DNA of 64,000 nucleotides from Methanobrevibacter wolinii SH. GTDB lineage: Archaea > Methanobacteriota > Methanobacteria > Methanobacteriales > Methanobacteriaceae. Position numbers and translations under genes: made by a program. The number at the start of each line of letters is the position of its first letter. Position 1 is the first letter of the stretch. The notes beneath the pieces were generated by a model. It was not told the DNA's origin. It did not search any database and saw only the letters and a list, made by a program, of their open reading frames with translations. The stretch spans positions 1 to 64,000 of the forward strand of contig NZ_JHWX01000015.1 in NCBI RefSeq assembly GCF_000621965.1, written 5' to 3'. Below, in pieces: positions 40,028 to 49,126 of this stretch.

Positions 40028-40170
40028 CTTATCAACTTAAATATTATATTAAATAAATAACTGTTGAAAATTATGAATTTCAACAAAACAATAAATTATT
40101 AATAATTAAATTATTTAACTTATTAAATATATAAATAATCATGTATTTAATAAAATTAGAGGGTATTAAA

Positions 40171-40806
40171 ATGGACATTGAATACAAGGTTTATACAATT
40201 AAAGACACAATTATTGATGATATAAGTATTGTATTTACTAATGAAGAAAAGGATTATATTAAAAGAATATTCTTATCTAATCCAAATAATAATTCAGAAG
40301 TCTTAGCACTTAATGCCTATGATGAACTTAAAATTGCATCTATTGATGATTTAACAGATTACCTTAAAACTTTAGTTTCAAATATTAAAGCATATCTTAA
40401 TGGTGAAGATATTAAATTTAAACTAGATAATCTAGATTTAAATAATTTAACTCCTTTTCAATATAAAGTATTAATGGCAGAGTATCATACCCATAAAAAT
40501 GAGGTCAATACATATAAAGAACTTGCTAAAGCTGCAGGAAGCCCTAGAGCATACAGAGCTGTAGGTAATGTACTTGCTAAAAATCCTTTTCCAATTATTA
40601 TCCCATGTCATAGAACTGTAAAATCAGATAATATTATTGGTGGATTTAATGGTTTTCAAGCAGGAATTGAATCTAAAGCTATTTTACTTAAGATTGATGG
40701 AGTCTATGTAGATAAACGTAAAGTTCTAAGTGAAAGTCCAATAATTTCTAAAGATGATAAACAAACAAAGTTTGATATGAAATATGTTTTAAAACCTATT
40801 AAATAG
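40171..40806 (+). CDS. ogt: methylated-DNA--protein-cysteine methyltransferase
   Basis: A suicide repair protein that takes alkyl groups from O6-alkylguanine onto its cysteine. The active site IIIPCHRT and the helix-turn-helix arginine finger (YRAVGNVLAKNPF) are intact, as is GGFNGFQAGIESKAILL. The N-terminal ~100 residues are the usual variable domain. A ~20-residue C-terminal tail goes beyond the family core. I prefer ATG 40171, 7 bases after GAGGGT; ATG 40141 would add ten residues. It is divergent from the exonuclease gene with a 143-bp shared promoter region, which suggests linked repair functions. Confidence 0.93.
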   Translation: MDIEYKVYTIKDTIIDDISIVFTNEEKDYIKRIFLSNPNNNSEVLALNAYDELKIASIDDLTDYLKTLVSNIKAYLNGEDIKFKLDNLDLNNLTPFQYKVLMAEYHTHKNEVNTYKELAKAAGSPRAYRAVGNVLAKNPFPIIIPCHRTVKSDNIIGGFNGFQAGIESKAILLKIDGVYVDKRKVLSESPIISKDDKQTKFDMKYVLKPIK

Positions 40807-40992
40807 AAGAAATAAGCAAAAACTTACATAAACACAAAAATAATTAAAAAAAACCTATTTAAATACAAAAACAAAACACAAAAACAATTAAAAAAACCTA
40901 TTTAATACAATATGTCTTAAAGTTTATCTAGAAAACAATTAAGTTTCTAAAAGATAATATATTTTAAAGTTTAATAATAAAAATGTGATATA

Positions 40993-41367
40993 ATGAAGTG
41001 GAAAACAGCGACTATTATGGGTGTAATCTTATATTTTCTAGTATATGTCTGTTCAAATATAACCAATGGTGCTCTTGATACAGACTTGCCAGTGTTTAGA
41101 ACATATATGCCAGTGTGGATAATATTTTGGACCATTATATTTGGAATCATATACATTAGACAATTACCAGATAATGAACTTGCAGAAGGTTTAGTTCTTG
41201 GTGTTTATTTTATAATAATCTCTATTATACTTGATGTCTTTACAACTGCATTAATAAGCCATGTTCCTTTTACAGATTATATTAATAAAATAGCTTATAT
41301 CTATATATTCTATCCATTAATAACTACTGCATTAGGTTATATGGCAAGTTTTGAAGTACAATTATAA
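40993..41367 (+). CDS. four-helix membrane protein, paralogue A
   Basis: A 124-residue protein with four predicted membrane helices (about 5-24, 42-60, 67-90, 100-120). It shares length, helix spacing and the pattern NxLAEGxVLGVxxxIISIxLD...YIYxxYPLIxxxxGY with the next gene. No family is recognised. A basic N-terminus (MKWKT) favours a cytoplasmic start. GTGAT precedes the ATG. Confidence 0.7.
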   Translation: MKWKTATIMGVILYFLVYVCSNITNGALDTDLPVFRTYMPVWIIFWTIIFGIIYIRQLPDNELAEGLVLGVYFIIISIILDVFTTALISHVPFTDYINKIAYIYIFYPLITTALGYMASFEVQL

Positions 41368-41525
41368 TATAATCTACATGAGCTTTAAACACAATTATAA
41401 AAGAAACTTCAAACCACAATTACATAAAAACACAATATAAAAATAACTTACATAAAAATCTTAAAACACAATTATAAAAAACACTAGCTTACATAAGAAA
41501 TTATAAAAATTTAATAAATGATAAT

Positions 41526-41900
41526 ATGAAGAAAATAGCTATAATATATGGATTTATATCTTGGATTGTTACAATTACATTAATATTGATGTCACATAAT
41601 TCAAACCCATATATCTTTAATATACTACTTGATTTAGTTTTAACTGTCCTTGCCCTTATTATTGGTATTAATTATCTTAAAGGATTTAGTACTAATTACT
41701 TTAATGAAGGAACAGTTTTAAGTGTAATAATATTTTTAATTAATATATGTCTTGATCAGATTTACTATAATATAGTTGGTTTACCAATGGGTATTATTGA
41801 GTATATGTTAAATGTTGGATTTATCTATTTATTGTATCCTATTATAATCTGTACTATTGGATTTTTATTTGATAATATTGATACAATTATTAAAAATTAA
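41526..41900 (+). CDS. four-helix membrane protein, paralogue B
   Basis: Also exactly 124 residues, 158 bp downstream of paralogue A. Corresponding segments are YFNEGTVLSVIIFLINICLD and FIYLLYPIIICTIGF. The two probably arose by tandem duplication and may form a heteromer; their sequences have since diverged strongly. The function is unknown. TGATAAT precedes the ATG. Confidence 0.7.
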   Translation: MKKIAIIYGFISWIVTITLILMSHNSNPYIFNILLDLVLTVLALIIGINYLKGFSTNYFNEGTVLSVIIFLINICLDQIYYNIVGLPMGIIEYMLNVGFIYLLYPIIICTIGFLFDNIDTIIKN

Positions 41901-42161
41901 TTATTATCACTTTTTTTATAATTAGCTTTAAAATACAAATAAATCAACACTTATTTTAAAAGAAAAAATATTTTTACTAAAAAATAATTTTAAATATTAA
42001 AATTACAAAATGTAACTTAAAAATAATTAGCTTTATATAAAAGAAAAACAAAGTATTTAATATAAAAACTTACTTATTCATTTAAATTTTAATTTAAATA
42101 AATAGTAATACAATAAAATTAATCAAATAGCTAATTTAAAATTAGTATAAAGGAGGATAAT

Positions 42162-43034
42162 ATGCCACATAATAACCAACATCATGGTAATCCAAATATG
42201 GATCCTGAAGAGCAAAAAGCTAGAATTCAGCAAGAAATGAATATAGCTAAAAATATGACTCAAATTAAACATAAAATTGTTGTTATGAGTGGAAAAGGTG
42301 GAGTAGGTAAATCCACTGTTGCTGCAAATATTGCAGAATCTTTTGCTAAAAAAGGATATAAAACTGGAATCCTTGATGTAGATATTCATGGACCAAACAT
42401 ACCAAAATTATTTGGTAGAGAAGGTTCCCAATTAGGTATTTCTGAAGACAATAAGATTTTACCTGTAAAATCAAAAGATGGTGTAGAAATCATCTCTATG
42501 GGCTTTTTACTTGGTACCCAAGATACACCAGTTATATGGAGAGGACCACAAAAAACAGGTGTAATTAGACAATTCATATCTGATGTTAAATGGGGTAACC
42601 TTGATGTATTAATTATTGATAACCCACCAGGAACTGGAGATGAGCCTTTAACTGTACTTCAAACCATACCTGAAGCAGACGCTGTTGTTATGGTAACCAC
42701 CCCTAACTCCCTATCACAAGAAGATGTTCTCAAATGTGTAAAAATGGCTAAAAAAATGAATATTAAACAAATTGGTCTTGTTGAGAACATGGCATACTTG
42801 ACATGCCCACATTGTGGTGAAAAACTAAATGTATTTGGTAAAAGTGAAGGTTCAAACTTTGCTGACTTAATGGATATTGACTTCCTAGGACAACTTCCAC
42901 TTACTGAGAAAGTTGCAGATGCTGTAAATGAAGATACTATAAATACAGAACAAGATCCAAAAAGTCCAATCTCTAAAGAGTTTAATTCAATTACTGAAAA
43001 AATTGCTAAAAACTACTTTAAAGATGAAGAATAA
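42162..43034 (+). CDS. Mrp/NBP35-type iron-sulfur cluster carrier ATPase
   Basis: A 290-residue P-loop ATPase that binds and transfers 4Fe-4S clusters as a dimer (ApbC/Mrp/NBP35 family). The deviant Walker A GKGGVGKSTVAANIA, the switch DVDIHGPNIPKLFG, the DNPPGTGDEPL motif and the cluster-bridging CPHC motif (ENMAYLTCPHCGEKLNVFG) are all present. A His/Asn-rich N-terminus (MPHNNQHHGNPNM) is family-variable. GGAGGATA gives a strong ribosome site. Methanogens need such carriers for their many FeS enzymes. Confidence 0.93.
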   Translation: MPHNNQHHGNPNMDPEEQKARIQQEMNIAKNMTQIKHKIVVMSGKGGVGKSTVAANIAESFAKKGYKTGILDVDIHGPNIPKLFGREGSQLGISEDNKILPVKSKDGVEIISMGFLLGTQDTPVIWRGPQKTGVIRQFISDVKWGNLDVLIIDNPPGTGDEPLTVLQTIPEADAVVMVTTPNSLSQEDVLKCVKMAKKMNIKQIGLVENMAYLTCPHCGEKLNVFGKSEGSNFADLMDIDFLGQLPLTEKVADAVNEDTINTEQDPKSPISKEFNSITEKIAKNYFKDEE

Positions 43035-43053
43035 AGATTTAATTCTTTATTCT
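43028..43053 (+). terminator. hairpin at end of Mrp gene
   Basis: AGAATAAAG (43028-43036) spans the stop codon and pairs with CTTTATTCT (43045-43053). Confidence 0.5.
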
Positions 43054-43430
43054 AATTATTTTACTATTTTTTATAATTTAAATAAGATACAAACCAAATT
43101 TACAAAACCCGTAAACAAATAAAAAACATCTACTTTTACCAAACCCATAACCATAAAAAAACCTAATGTTAACATCTGATTTTATTAATATAAACAACTA
43201 ATTTTAACCTAAATTATATAATTTAAAACTAAATTTACCCTTTTTTTATTAAAACAAATGATATCATATTTATATCATTTTTAATAAATAGATTAACAAC
43301 AATTAGTTTTATTCTATATAATATTCTAAGTTATTTAGTTTCTATTTAGATACATTATCTTTATATTTGAAATAGAACTTAATATAATATTAATTAAAAG
43401 TTTTCATATAAAAATTTAAAAGGTAATCTA
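43054..43430. other. gap upstream of disulfide reductase
   Basis: It holds a palindromic site at 43256-43280: AAATGATAT and ATATCATTT around 7 bases, the left part itself being ATGATATCAT. Otherwise AT-rich. GGTAAT precedes the next ATG. Confidence 0.45.
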
Positions 43431-44798
43431 ATGGAAGAATATGATATAATTTATATTGGTAGTGGGAATGCTGCATGGCAAGGGGGAAGATTCCTTGCCG
43501 ATGCAGGATGGAAAGTTTTAATTGTTGAAGAAGGACTATATGGTGGGGCCTGTGCTAATTATGGTTGTAACTCCAAAATATTACTTGATGCACCATATGA
43601 ACTATCTGCAGCAATTAAAAGGTATGAAGGAATTGGTAAAAAAGGAGACTTTAGTGTTGACTGGCCAAGTTTAATGGAGTATAAGAAAAAAAGAATAGCT
43701 GGATTATCCAAATTTCTAGAAGGAAAGTTCAAAGAATATAATCTTGATACTGCTAACGGCAAAGGTGTCCTTCTTGATAAACATAGAGTCCAAGTGGAAG
43801 ATAAAATCTACTATGGTGACAAAATAGTAATAGCTACAGGTCTCCATCCATTTATACCTGATATTCCAGGTAAAGAATATATACATGACAGTACTGACTT
43901 TTTGGACATAGAAGAACTTCCAGAGGAAACAATAATATTAGGTGCTGGATTCGTATCCCTGGAATTTGCCTCAATACTTGCAGAGGCTGGTAAAATTGTT
44001 GATGTCCTAATTAGGTCTAACAAGGCATTAAGGAATTTCTATCAACCATATGTTAAAGAAACCATCAAGGTACTTGAAGGTAAAGGGGTTAAATTCCATT
44101 ACTATACAGAGGCTGTTGAAGTTAATAAAAAAGATGACAGATATGAAGTAAAAACCAACAACAATCTAAGTTTAACTGGAGACTATGTGCTTGGTGCTCT
44201 TGGAAGAATAGCCAATGTGGAAGGTATTGGACTTGAAAGGGCAGGAGTAAAAGCATCCGAAAAAGGCATTCCAGTTAATGGCCATATGCAGACAAATGTT
44301 GAAAATATTTATGCAACAGGTGATGTCGCAGATACAAATCAAGCAAAACTAGTTACTGTAGCTATCCACCAATCCAAATACCTAGCAAAATACTTATTAG
44401 GTAAAACAAATGAGGATATTACATACCCTGTTGTTCCTGCAGTTGTGTTCACACTACCAAGAATAGCTACTGTTGGAGTCTCTGCTGACTATGCATTGGA
44501 ACATCCCGATGAATATGAGGCACATAGAATAGAATATGGTAAAGCTTATTCCATTGAACTTAAAAATGAGAATACTGCAGAATGTACTGTTATCACTGAC
44601 AAAGACAAAAATATTCTTGGTGCTGAAATATACAGTTCTGAAGCTGAAAACCTTGTAAATATATTCGCATTTATTATAAATAAGAAGATAAGTTTAGAAG
44701 AGCTTGATTATATGATATATGCTTTCCCATCAAGTAGTTCTGTAGCTTTATATAAACTACATAATATCCATTATAATATTGGTTATAGAAAAAAATAA
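43431..44798 (+). CDS. FAD-dependent pyridine nucleotide-disulfide oxidoreductase
   Basis: A 455-residue member of the dihydrolipoamide dehydrogenase/mercuric reductase/glutathione reductase class. FAD-binding GSGNAAWQGG near the N-terminus, the redox cysteines in GGACANYGCNSK (C-x4-C), the NAD(P)-binding GAGFVSLEFASILAEAG, the ATGDVADTNQAKLVTVA second FAD motif and the C-terminal dimerisation domain are visible. The usual C-terminal active-site HP is not obvious; the end reads YAFPSSSS. The natural disulfide is unknown. Codon choice (AGG arginines, GGC/GCC, fewer A/T third positions) differs from neighbours, suggesting recent transfer, probably from gut bacteria. Confidence 0.88.
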   Translation: MEEYDIIYIGSGNAAWQGGRFLADAGWKVLIVEEGLYGGACANYGCNSKILLDAPYELSAAIKRYEGIGKKGDFSVDWPSLMEYKKKRIAGLSKFLEGKFKEYNLDTANGKGVLLDKHRVQVEDKIYYGDKIVIATGLHPFIPDIPGKEYIHDSTDFLDIEELPEETIILGAGFVSLEFASILAEAGKIVDVLIRSNKALRNFYQPYVKETIKVLEGKGVKFHYYTEAVEVNKKDDRYEVKTNNNLSLTGDYVLGALGRIANVEGIGLERAGVKASEKGIPVNGHMQTNVENIYATGDVADTNQAKLVTVAIHQSKYLAKYLLGKTNEDITYPVVPAVVFTLPRIATVGVSADYALEHPDEYEAHRIEYGKAYSIELKNENTAECTVITDKDKNILGAEIYSSEAENLVNIFAFIINKKISLEELDYMIYAFPSSSSVALYKLHNIHYNIGYRKK

Positions 44799-44863
44799 GA
44801 TTTCCATAATAGCTGTAATAGTAAACTGCTATGGATAAAAGAGATATGGAGTTGGGAATAAAA

Positions 44864-45148
44864 ATGACTGATAATTACAGGAATGTTGATGAGAGTAAGT
44901 ATCCTATGACCTATCAGGAATATGAAGATAAAGTTATAGAATTATTTCTAAAAAATGATCCTTCCGATAAAAAAGGTAGACTTAAATTTCTTGATGATTT
45001 ATTAAAAGAAGAACCTGATTTTATTTATGCAGGATATTTACAGGATTGTTATGATTATGATCATACTAAATTAGATCCTCCTGAGAGGGTTTTTTGGGAT
45101 TACCTTTTAAGGTCTTGTCCTGTCCATGTTCTAGAATTACTATATTAA
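44864..45148 (+). CDS. small acidic protein of unknown function
   Basis: A 94-residue soluble protein, not recognised. It is rich in Asp, Tyr, Leu and Lys, with a YPMTYQEYEDKVIELFLKNDP start and a DPPERVFWDYLLRSCP end. ATG 44864 is preferred after the GGAG/GGGA stretch; an in-frame ATG at 44831 would add eleven residues. It lies 65 bp after the reductase and 84 bp before the next unknown, so the three may be one transcript. Confidence 0.6.
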   Translation: MTDNYRNVDESKYPMTYQEYEDKVIELFLKNDPSDKKGRLKFLDDLLKEEPDFIYAGYLQDCYDYDHTKLDPPERVFWDYLLRSCPVHVLELLY

Positions 45149-45232
45149 GAATATTATGAAGATAGTTTACATTATTATAAACAACATAACATAACACAAT
45201 TAAACTTTAAAAAAAGAGGGGAGCATATTTTT

Positions 45233-45685
45233 ATGGTATTTAAATTTGCTATAAAAAATATTGAATTAATTAAAAATTTACCAGAGGATTTATTCAATGA
45301 ATTACTAAATTATAATGGTGCAATATCTGATGAACTTAAAATGGGTTTAAGTAAATTTAATCCAGAGTTTAGAAAATTAAGATCAGATAAAGAGAATGGT
45401 AGTTGGACCTTACTTTCAAGGATTTATATGCGCCGTGCAAAATACGATAAACTATTTGATAAAATAGGACAAGACGCATTATTACAGGATGCAGTTGATT
45501 TTGTATTACAATATCCTCAATATAAATGTCTAATAACATATGTGTATTATAAAGATGATTCTGATAGTGATAATATTAAATTTATTACTAAAGTTCCTTT
45601 TAATGATTTTTTAGATTTGATTGAAGGTCAGGATGTCACTAAGGATGATAAGGTAAGGGAGAAATATAATATTCCTAAAGATTAA
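45233..45685 (+). CDS. hypothetical protein
   Basis: A 150-residue soluble protein with no recognised motif. It is predicted mixed alpha/beta (KNIELIKNLPEDLFNELLNY; YKCLITYVYYKDDSDSDNIKFITKVPFNDFLDLIEG). GAGGGGAG lies 10 bases before ATG, a strong ribosome site that supports its reality. It lies between the reductase and the TetR repressor in a block with atypical codon use. Confidence 0.6.
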   Translation: MVFKFAIKNIELIKNLPEDLFNELLNYNGAISDELKMGLSKFNPEFRKLRSDKENGSWTLLSRIYMRRAKYDKLFDKIGQDALLQDAVDFVLQYPQYKCLITYVYYKDDSDSDNIKFITKVPFNDFLDLIEGQDVTKDDKVREKYNIPKD

Positions 45686-46115
45686 ATAGGTAAAGGACTG
45701 ATAAAATTTTATATAAACCATAAATTAATGCCTTCTTACTTTATTACATCTCCCCTTTTTTGTATCCTAAAATTGTTTAAATGAATTCTTCTTTATCCCT
45801 AACAATCACCATCCTCTTAACCATTTTTGTAGAAAATGTCTATAAATTTTTTATTCCTTCTTTGTGGGTCTCTATTTTTTCATGAAACATATTAAATCTT
45901 TGAATATAATAGAAAATAACACTTTAAAGCTATTTTAATAATTATAATGTTCTATGTCATTTAAATATAGAATTGTAGTCCACATTATAGTATAGAACAA
46001 ATTCCATTATATCCAAACATTATTAAAAGAATTTCCAAAATATATTAAAAAGTTTTATATAATTAAAAAAATAGATTATTATATAGACCAGTCATTATAA
46101 TTTTAAGGTTTTAAT
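45686..46115. other. promoter region of tetR gene
   Basis: The region includes TGTTCTAT (45948-45955) and ATAGAACA (45992-45999), a widely spaced inverted repeat, and the LmrA-type box at 46078-46095 (listed separately). No gene is seen. Confidence 0.5.
46078..46095 (+). promoter_or_regulatory. LmrA/YxaF-type operator upstream of tetR
   Basis: ATTATATAGACCAGTCAT lies 21 bases before the tetR start. It closely follows the LmrA/YxaF box known from Bacillus subtilis (AWTATATAGANYGGTCTA, quoted from memory; about 15 of 18 positions agree). A half-site, TATAGACC, lies at 46887-46894 upstream of the exporter gene. Confidence 0.55.
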
Positions 46116-46697
46116 ATGAATAGGAAAAAAGAAAAGATATTAAATGCAGCGACAATACTATTTCAAGAAAAAGGATATTATGGAACTGGTCTTAATGAAA
46201 TTTTAAGAAAAAGTGATTGTCCTAAAGGCTCATTATATTACTATTTCCCAGATGGTAAGGAACAATTGGCCCTTGAAAGTATTGAAATAACAAAAAATTT
46301 TGTAGAAAGAAAAATCAGAGATAGTCTTAGACAGATAGATGATCCTAGAGAATCTATAAAAACTTTTGTTAAGGAAATGGCGGAAAATATCTATAAGGAT
46401 AAAAATGAAATAGACTCCTTTCAAAGTAATAAAAAAATCTCAATAAACTTGATTGCACTAGAAACATCCAAGACTAATGAGAACATAAGGTGTGCATGTG
46501 AGGATGCATACCACAGCTGGGAGAAAGTATACTATGATAAACTAGTGGAAAGTGACATAGAAAAAACGAAAGCAAAAAAGCTATCAAAAACTATCGAAAC
46601 ATTAATTGAGGGAGCAATACTTATGTCTACCACCAATAAGGATGATAAATACATATTAGAAGTAGCGGAATTAATACCTAAATTAATTGATAATTAA
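46116..46697 (+). CDS. TetR family repressor, LmrA/YxaF-like
   Basis: A 193-residue TetR regulator. The N-terminal helix-turn-helix is clear (ILNAATILFQEKGYYGTGLNEILRKSDCPKGSLYYYFPDGKEQLALESI). The KGSLYYYFPDGKEQL wording and the C-terminal domain (ENIRCACEDAYHSWEKVYYDKLV) are typical of the LmrA/YxaF group, which repress drug exporters and themselves until a flavonoid-like or antibiotic ligand binds. It is followed, 423 bp on, by an LmrB-like exporter, reproducing the lmrA-lmrB pairing of Firmicutes. Codon use resembles the reductase block and suggests bacterial origin. Confidence 0.88.
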   Translation: MNRKKEKILNAATILFQEKGYYGTGLNEILRKSDCPKGSLYYYFPDGKEQLALESIEITKNFVERKIRDSLRQIDDPRESIKTFVKEMAENIYKDKNEIDSFQSNKKISINLIALETSKTNENIRCACEDAYHSWEKVYYDKLVESDIEKTKAKKLSKTIETLIEGAILMSTTNKDDKYILEVAELIPKLIDN

Positions 46698-47120
46698 TTG
46701 TTTAATCGTTGACACCTTTTTATAAACTATAAACAATTTAAATAAGTATTTTTTAAATAAATACTCTAGATTTAGGTTTAAATTAGATAATTGAATACTC
46801 CAATTTAAGTAAATATTAGATTTACAAAAGCCCCCAACAATTTATTAATTAATTTAAAATAAGAAATCTATAAATAAATAGTAAATTATAGACCTAATAA
46901 ATTTATTAAATGCTTAAAGACAGTTGACTTTTAACAAAATTAGCCCTTTTAAAAAATAGTACACCTAAAATATCAACACAGTTAAAAACAATTAATTTTC
47001 TATAACTATCTATTTTACAATTAAAAATAAATTTTAAAGTAAATAAATCTTATAAATTAAAAAAAATCTTCTTATTAGAACCTTAATTAACTACTTTTTT
47101 CAAAATTTACGGTGACCCTA
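46698..47120. other. gap between tetR and MFS exporter
   Basis: Contains the TATAGACC half-site (46887-46894) and AT-rich DNA. GGTGA at 47111-47115 is the ribosome site for the exporter. No gene. Confidence 0.45.
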
Positions 47121-48533
47121 ATGGAGAATATGTTTAAACTAGAAAAAGGAAAACAAATAATTACTATATTAATCCTTGGCGGATTCTTTTCAATGCTTAA
47201 TGAAACAGCATTAAATGTTGCATTTCCACATATCATGGTGGAATATGCAATTACTGCAACAACAGTACAATGGTTAACTACAGCATATGTTCTTGTATCT
47301 GGAATTGTATTTTTAACAACAGCATTTCTAATGAAAAAGTATTCAACAAGAAAACTATTTTTAACAGCAATGAGTCTATTAATAGTTGGATCAATTGTTT
47401 CTATCTTTTCAACAAACTTCCCAGTTTTATTAGCTGGAAGGATTATACAGGCTCTTGGTACAGGTATTATAGTACCACTTGTATTTAATAGTGTAATGTA
47501 TATTACAATTCCTCAAAAAAGAGGATTGATGATGGGTATTGTATCACTTGTTGTTTTGTCAGCACCGATATTTGCCCCAGTGATTATGGGATTGATAATG
47601 GAGTTTACAGATTGGCATTTATACTTTACAATAATGTTAGTTTTATTTATAATATCTGCAATTATTGCATATAAAAAATTAGAAAATATTACAAAAACAA
47701 GTCCTGCAAAATTAGATATAATATCATTAATACTTGCAGCTATTGGATGCTGTTTAATCATATATGGATTCAGTAATCTTGGTGAAACAAGTTTAACTAA
47801 TGTAATTATCACATTAATTATATGTGTTATCATAATTGGATTATTTGCATACCGCCAATTACATGTAGAACATCCACTTCTTGGTATAGGTGTATTTAAA
47901 GATAAATTATTTACAATTGGTATTCTTGCAAATCTTGCAAATGTAATGCTTATTTTTGGTATTGTTATACTTATACCAATGTATCTTGAAACTTCACTCC
48001 ACACAAGTTCACTTACAGCAAGTCTCATAATGCTACCTGGAACAATACTTGGAAGTATATTACCTATAATATCTGGACATATCTATGATGAACATGGTCC
48101 TAGAATAGTTATATGTACAGGTATTGGAATAATGGCATTATCAGCATATAGTTTAACAATGATTAACTTAAATACTAGCTTCCTTATAATTGGATTAATT
48201 ATATGTGGTTTCTATATAGGTTCAGGTTTATCATTATCACCAAACCAAACAAATACATTAGGTAACTTAAAATCTGAAGAATATGCTTCAGGTTCAGCAA
48301 TTATGACATCAACCCAACAAATGGGTGGAGCTATTGGATCATCATTATTTACAAGTTTCATGACTATTGGTCAAAATAATTATTTAAGTACAATAGCTAA
48401 TCCAACAGCATTACAACATAGTATAGCATTAATTAAAGGTGTTAATTTCTCATTTTTAATTGGTGCAATAATGATGGCTATAATATTTATATTAACACTA
48501 TTCCTTAAACAGAATGTAAATTACAGTTCTTAA
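47121..48533 (+). CDS. MFS drug exporter, DHA2/LmrB-like
   Basis: A 470-residue proton-driven multidrug exporter with about 14 membrane helices. The DHA2 family shows the N-terminal LNVAFPHIMVEYAITATTVQWLTTAYVLV, motif A variant LMKKYSTRKLF, the R-x-x-Q-A-x-G-x-G motif C region (GRIIQALGTGIIVPL) and the EYASGSAIMTSTQQMGGAIGSSLF block, all close to bacterial LmrB. The start is ATG 47121 with GGTGA just upstream; a GTG at 47112 overlaps that site. Control by the neighbouring TetR protein is inferred. Confidence 0.9.
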   Translation: MENMFKLEKGKQIITILILGGFFSMLNETALNVAFPHIMVEYAITATTVQWLTTAYVLVSGIVFLTTAFLMKKYSTRKLFLTAMSLLIVGSIVSIFSTNFPVLLAGRIIQALGTGIIVPLVFNSVMYITIPQKRGLMMGIVSLVVLSAPIFAPVIMGLIMEFTDWHLYFTIMLVLFIISAIIAYKKLENITKTSPAKLDIISLILAAIGCCLIIYGFSNLGETSLTNVIITLIICVIIIGLFAYRQLHVEHPLLGIGVFKDKLFTIGILANLANVMLIFGIVILIPMYLETSLHTSSLTASLIMLPGTILGSILPIISGHIYDEHGPRIVICTGIGIMALSAYSLTMINLNTSFLIIGLIICGFYIGSGLSLSPNQTNTLGNLKSEEYASGSAIMTSTQQMGGAIGSSLFTSFMTIGQNNYLSTIANPTALQHSIALIKGVNFSFLIGAIMMAIIFILTLFLKQNVNYSS

Positions 48534-48547
48534 TTAATAATCTAAAA

Positions 48548-48574
48548 GAATATAATCTTTAAAGATTTATATTC
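48548..48574 (+). terminator. MFS gene terminator hairpin
   Basis: GAATATAATCTTT (48548-48560) pairs with AAAGATTTATATTC (48561-48574) with one bulged T; the central bases would form the loop. Confidence 0.5.
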
Positions 48575-48602
48575 CTTTAATTATAATTTTAAATTTATAT
48601 TA

Positions 48603-48710
48603 ACTAATTTTAAATCATTAAACATTAACACATACTTTAATTACTACAAAACTAATTTTAAATCATTAAACATTAACACATACTTTAATTACTACAAAAC
48701 TAATTTTAAA
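48603..48710. repeat. tandem repeat, 48-bp period
   Basis: ACTAATTTTAAATCATTAAA begins at 48603 and 48651, and a partial third copy begins at 48699. The first two units are identical as far as I can read. Confidence 0.85.
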
Positions 48711-48812
48711 ATAAATAAAAACCAATACACTAATCCCCATAATAATTAATTCTAATTAAACATTAACAAATACTCAAATTACTATAATAACTAATTCTTA
48801 TTTTATTAAAAT

Positions 48813-48885
48813 AAAGTACTTTACTTAATTTTAAAAAAATATAATTTTTAAATATATAAAGTACTTTAATAAAATAAAGTACTTT
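48813..48885. promoter_or_regulatory. three AAAGTACTTT palindromes, candidate operators
   Basis: AAAGTACTTT occurs at 48813-48822, 48858-48867 and 48876-48885. The last extends to an 18-bp perfect palindrome (48872-48889). They lie 240-315 bp upstream of the reductase gene at 49127. Confidence 0.4.
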
Positions 48886-49126
48886 ATTTAATTTTTAAAA
48901 AAAAATATTACTTTAATCATATACTTAATTTAAGATACTAAGATAATAAGCTATTAACTAAAAGAAAATATTCAATTAAAAAAATAATTAAATAATAAAG
49001 GTTCAAAAAATAATCAAATAAACTAAATAAAATAAATAAAATTAAAAAAGTATTATTAAGTCATAAAACAAATAGTATAATGGTAATTAAAAATTAAATT
49101 AGAACTATAAAAAATAGAGGGAAAAA

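Larger units (their letters stand above)
48575..49126. other. repeat- and palindrome-bearing gap upstream of panE homologue
   Basis: A two-copy 48-bp tandem repeat lies at 48603-48710 and three AAAGTACTTT sites at 48813-48885 (both listed). The remainder is A-rich low complexity. GAGGGAAA precedes the next ATG. Confidence 0.5.

Noticed and set aside
45948-45999. TGTTCTAT...ATAGAACA inverted repeat as a second tetR operator
   Set aside because: Arms are 36 bases apart and do not resemble the LmrA-type box; probably chance.
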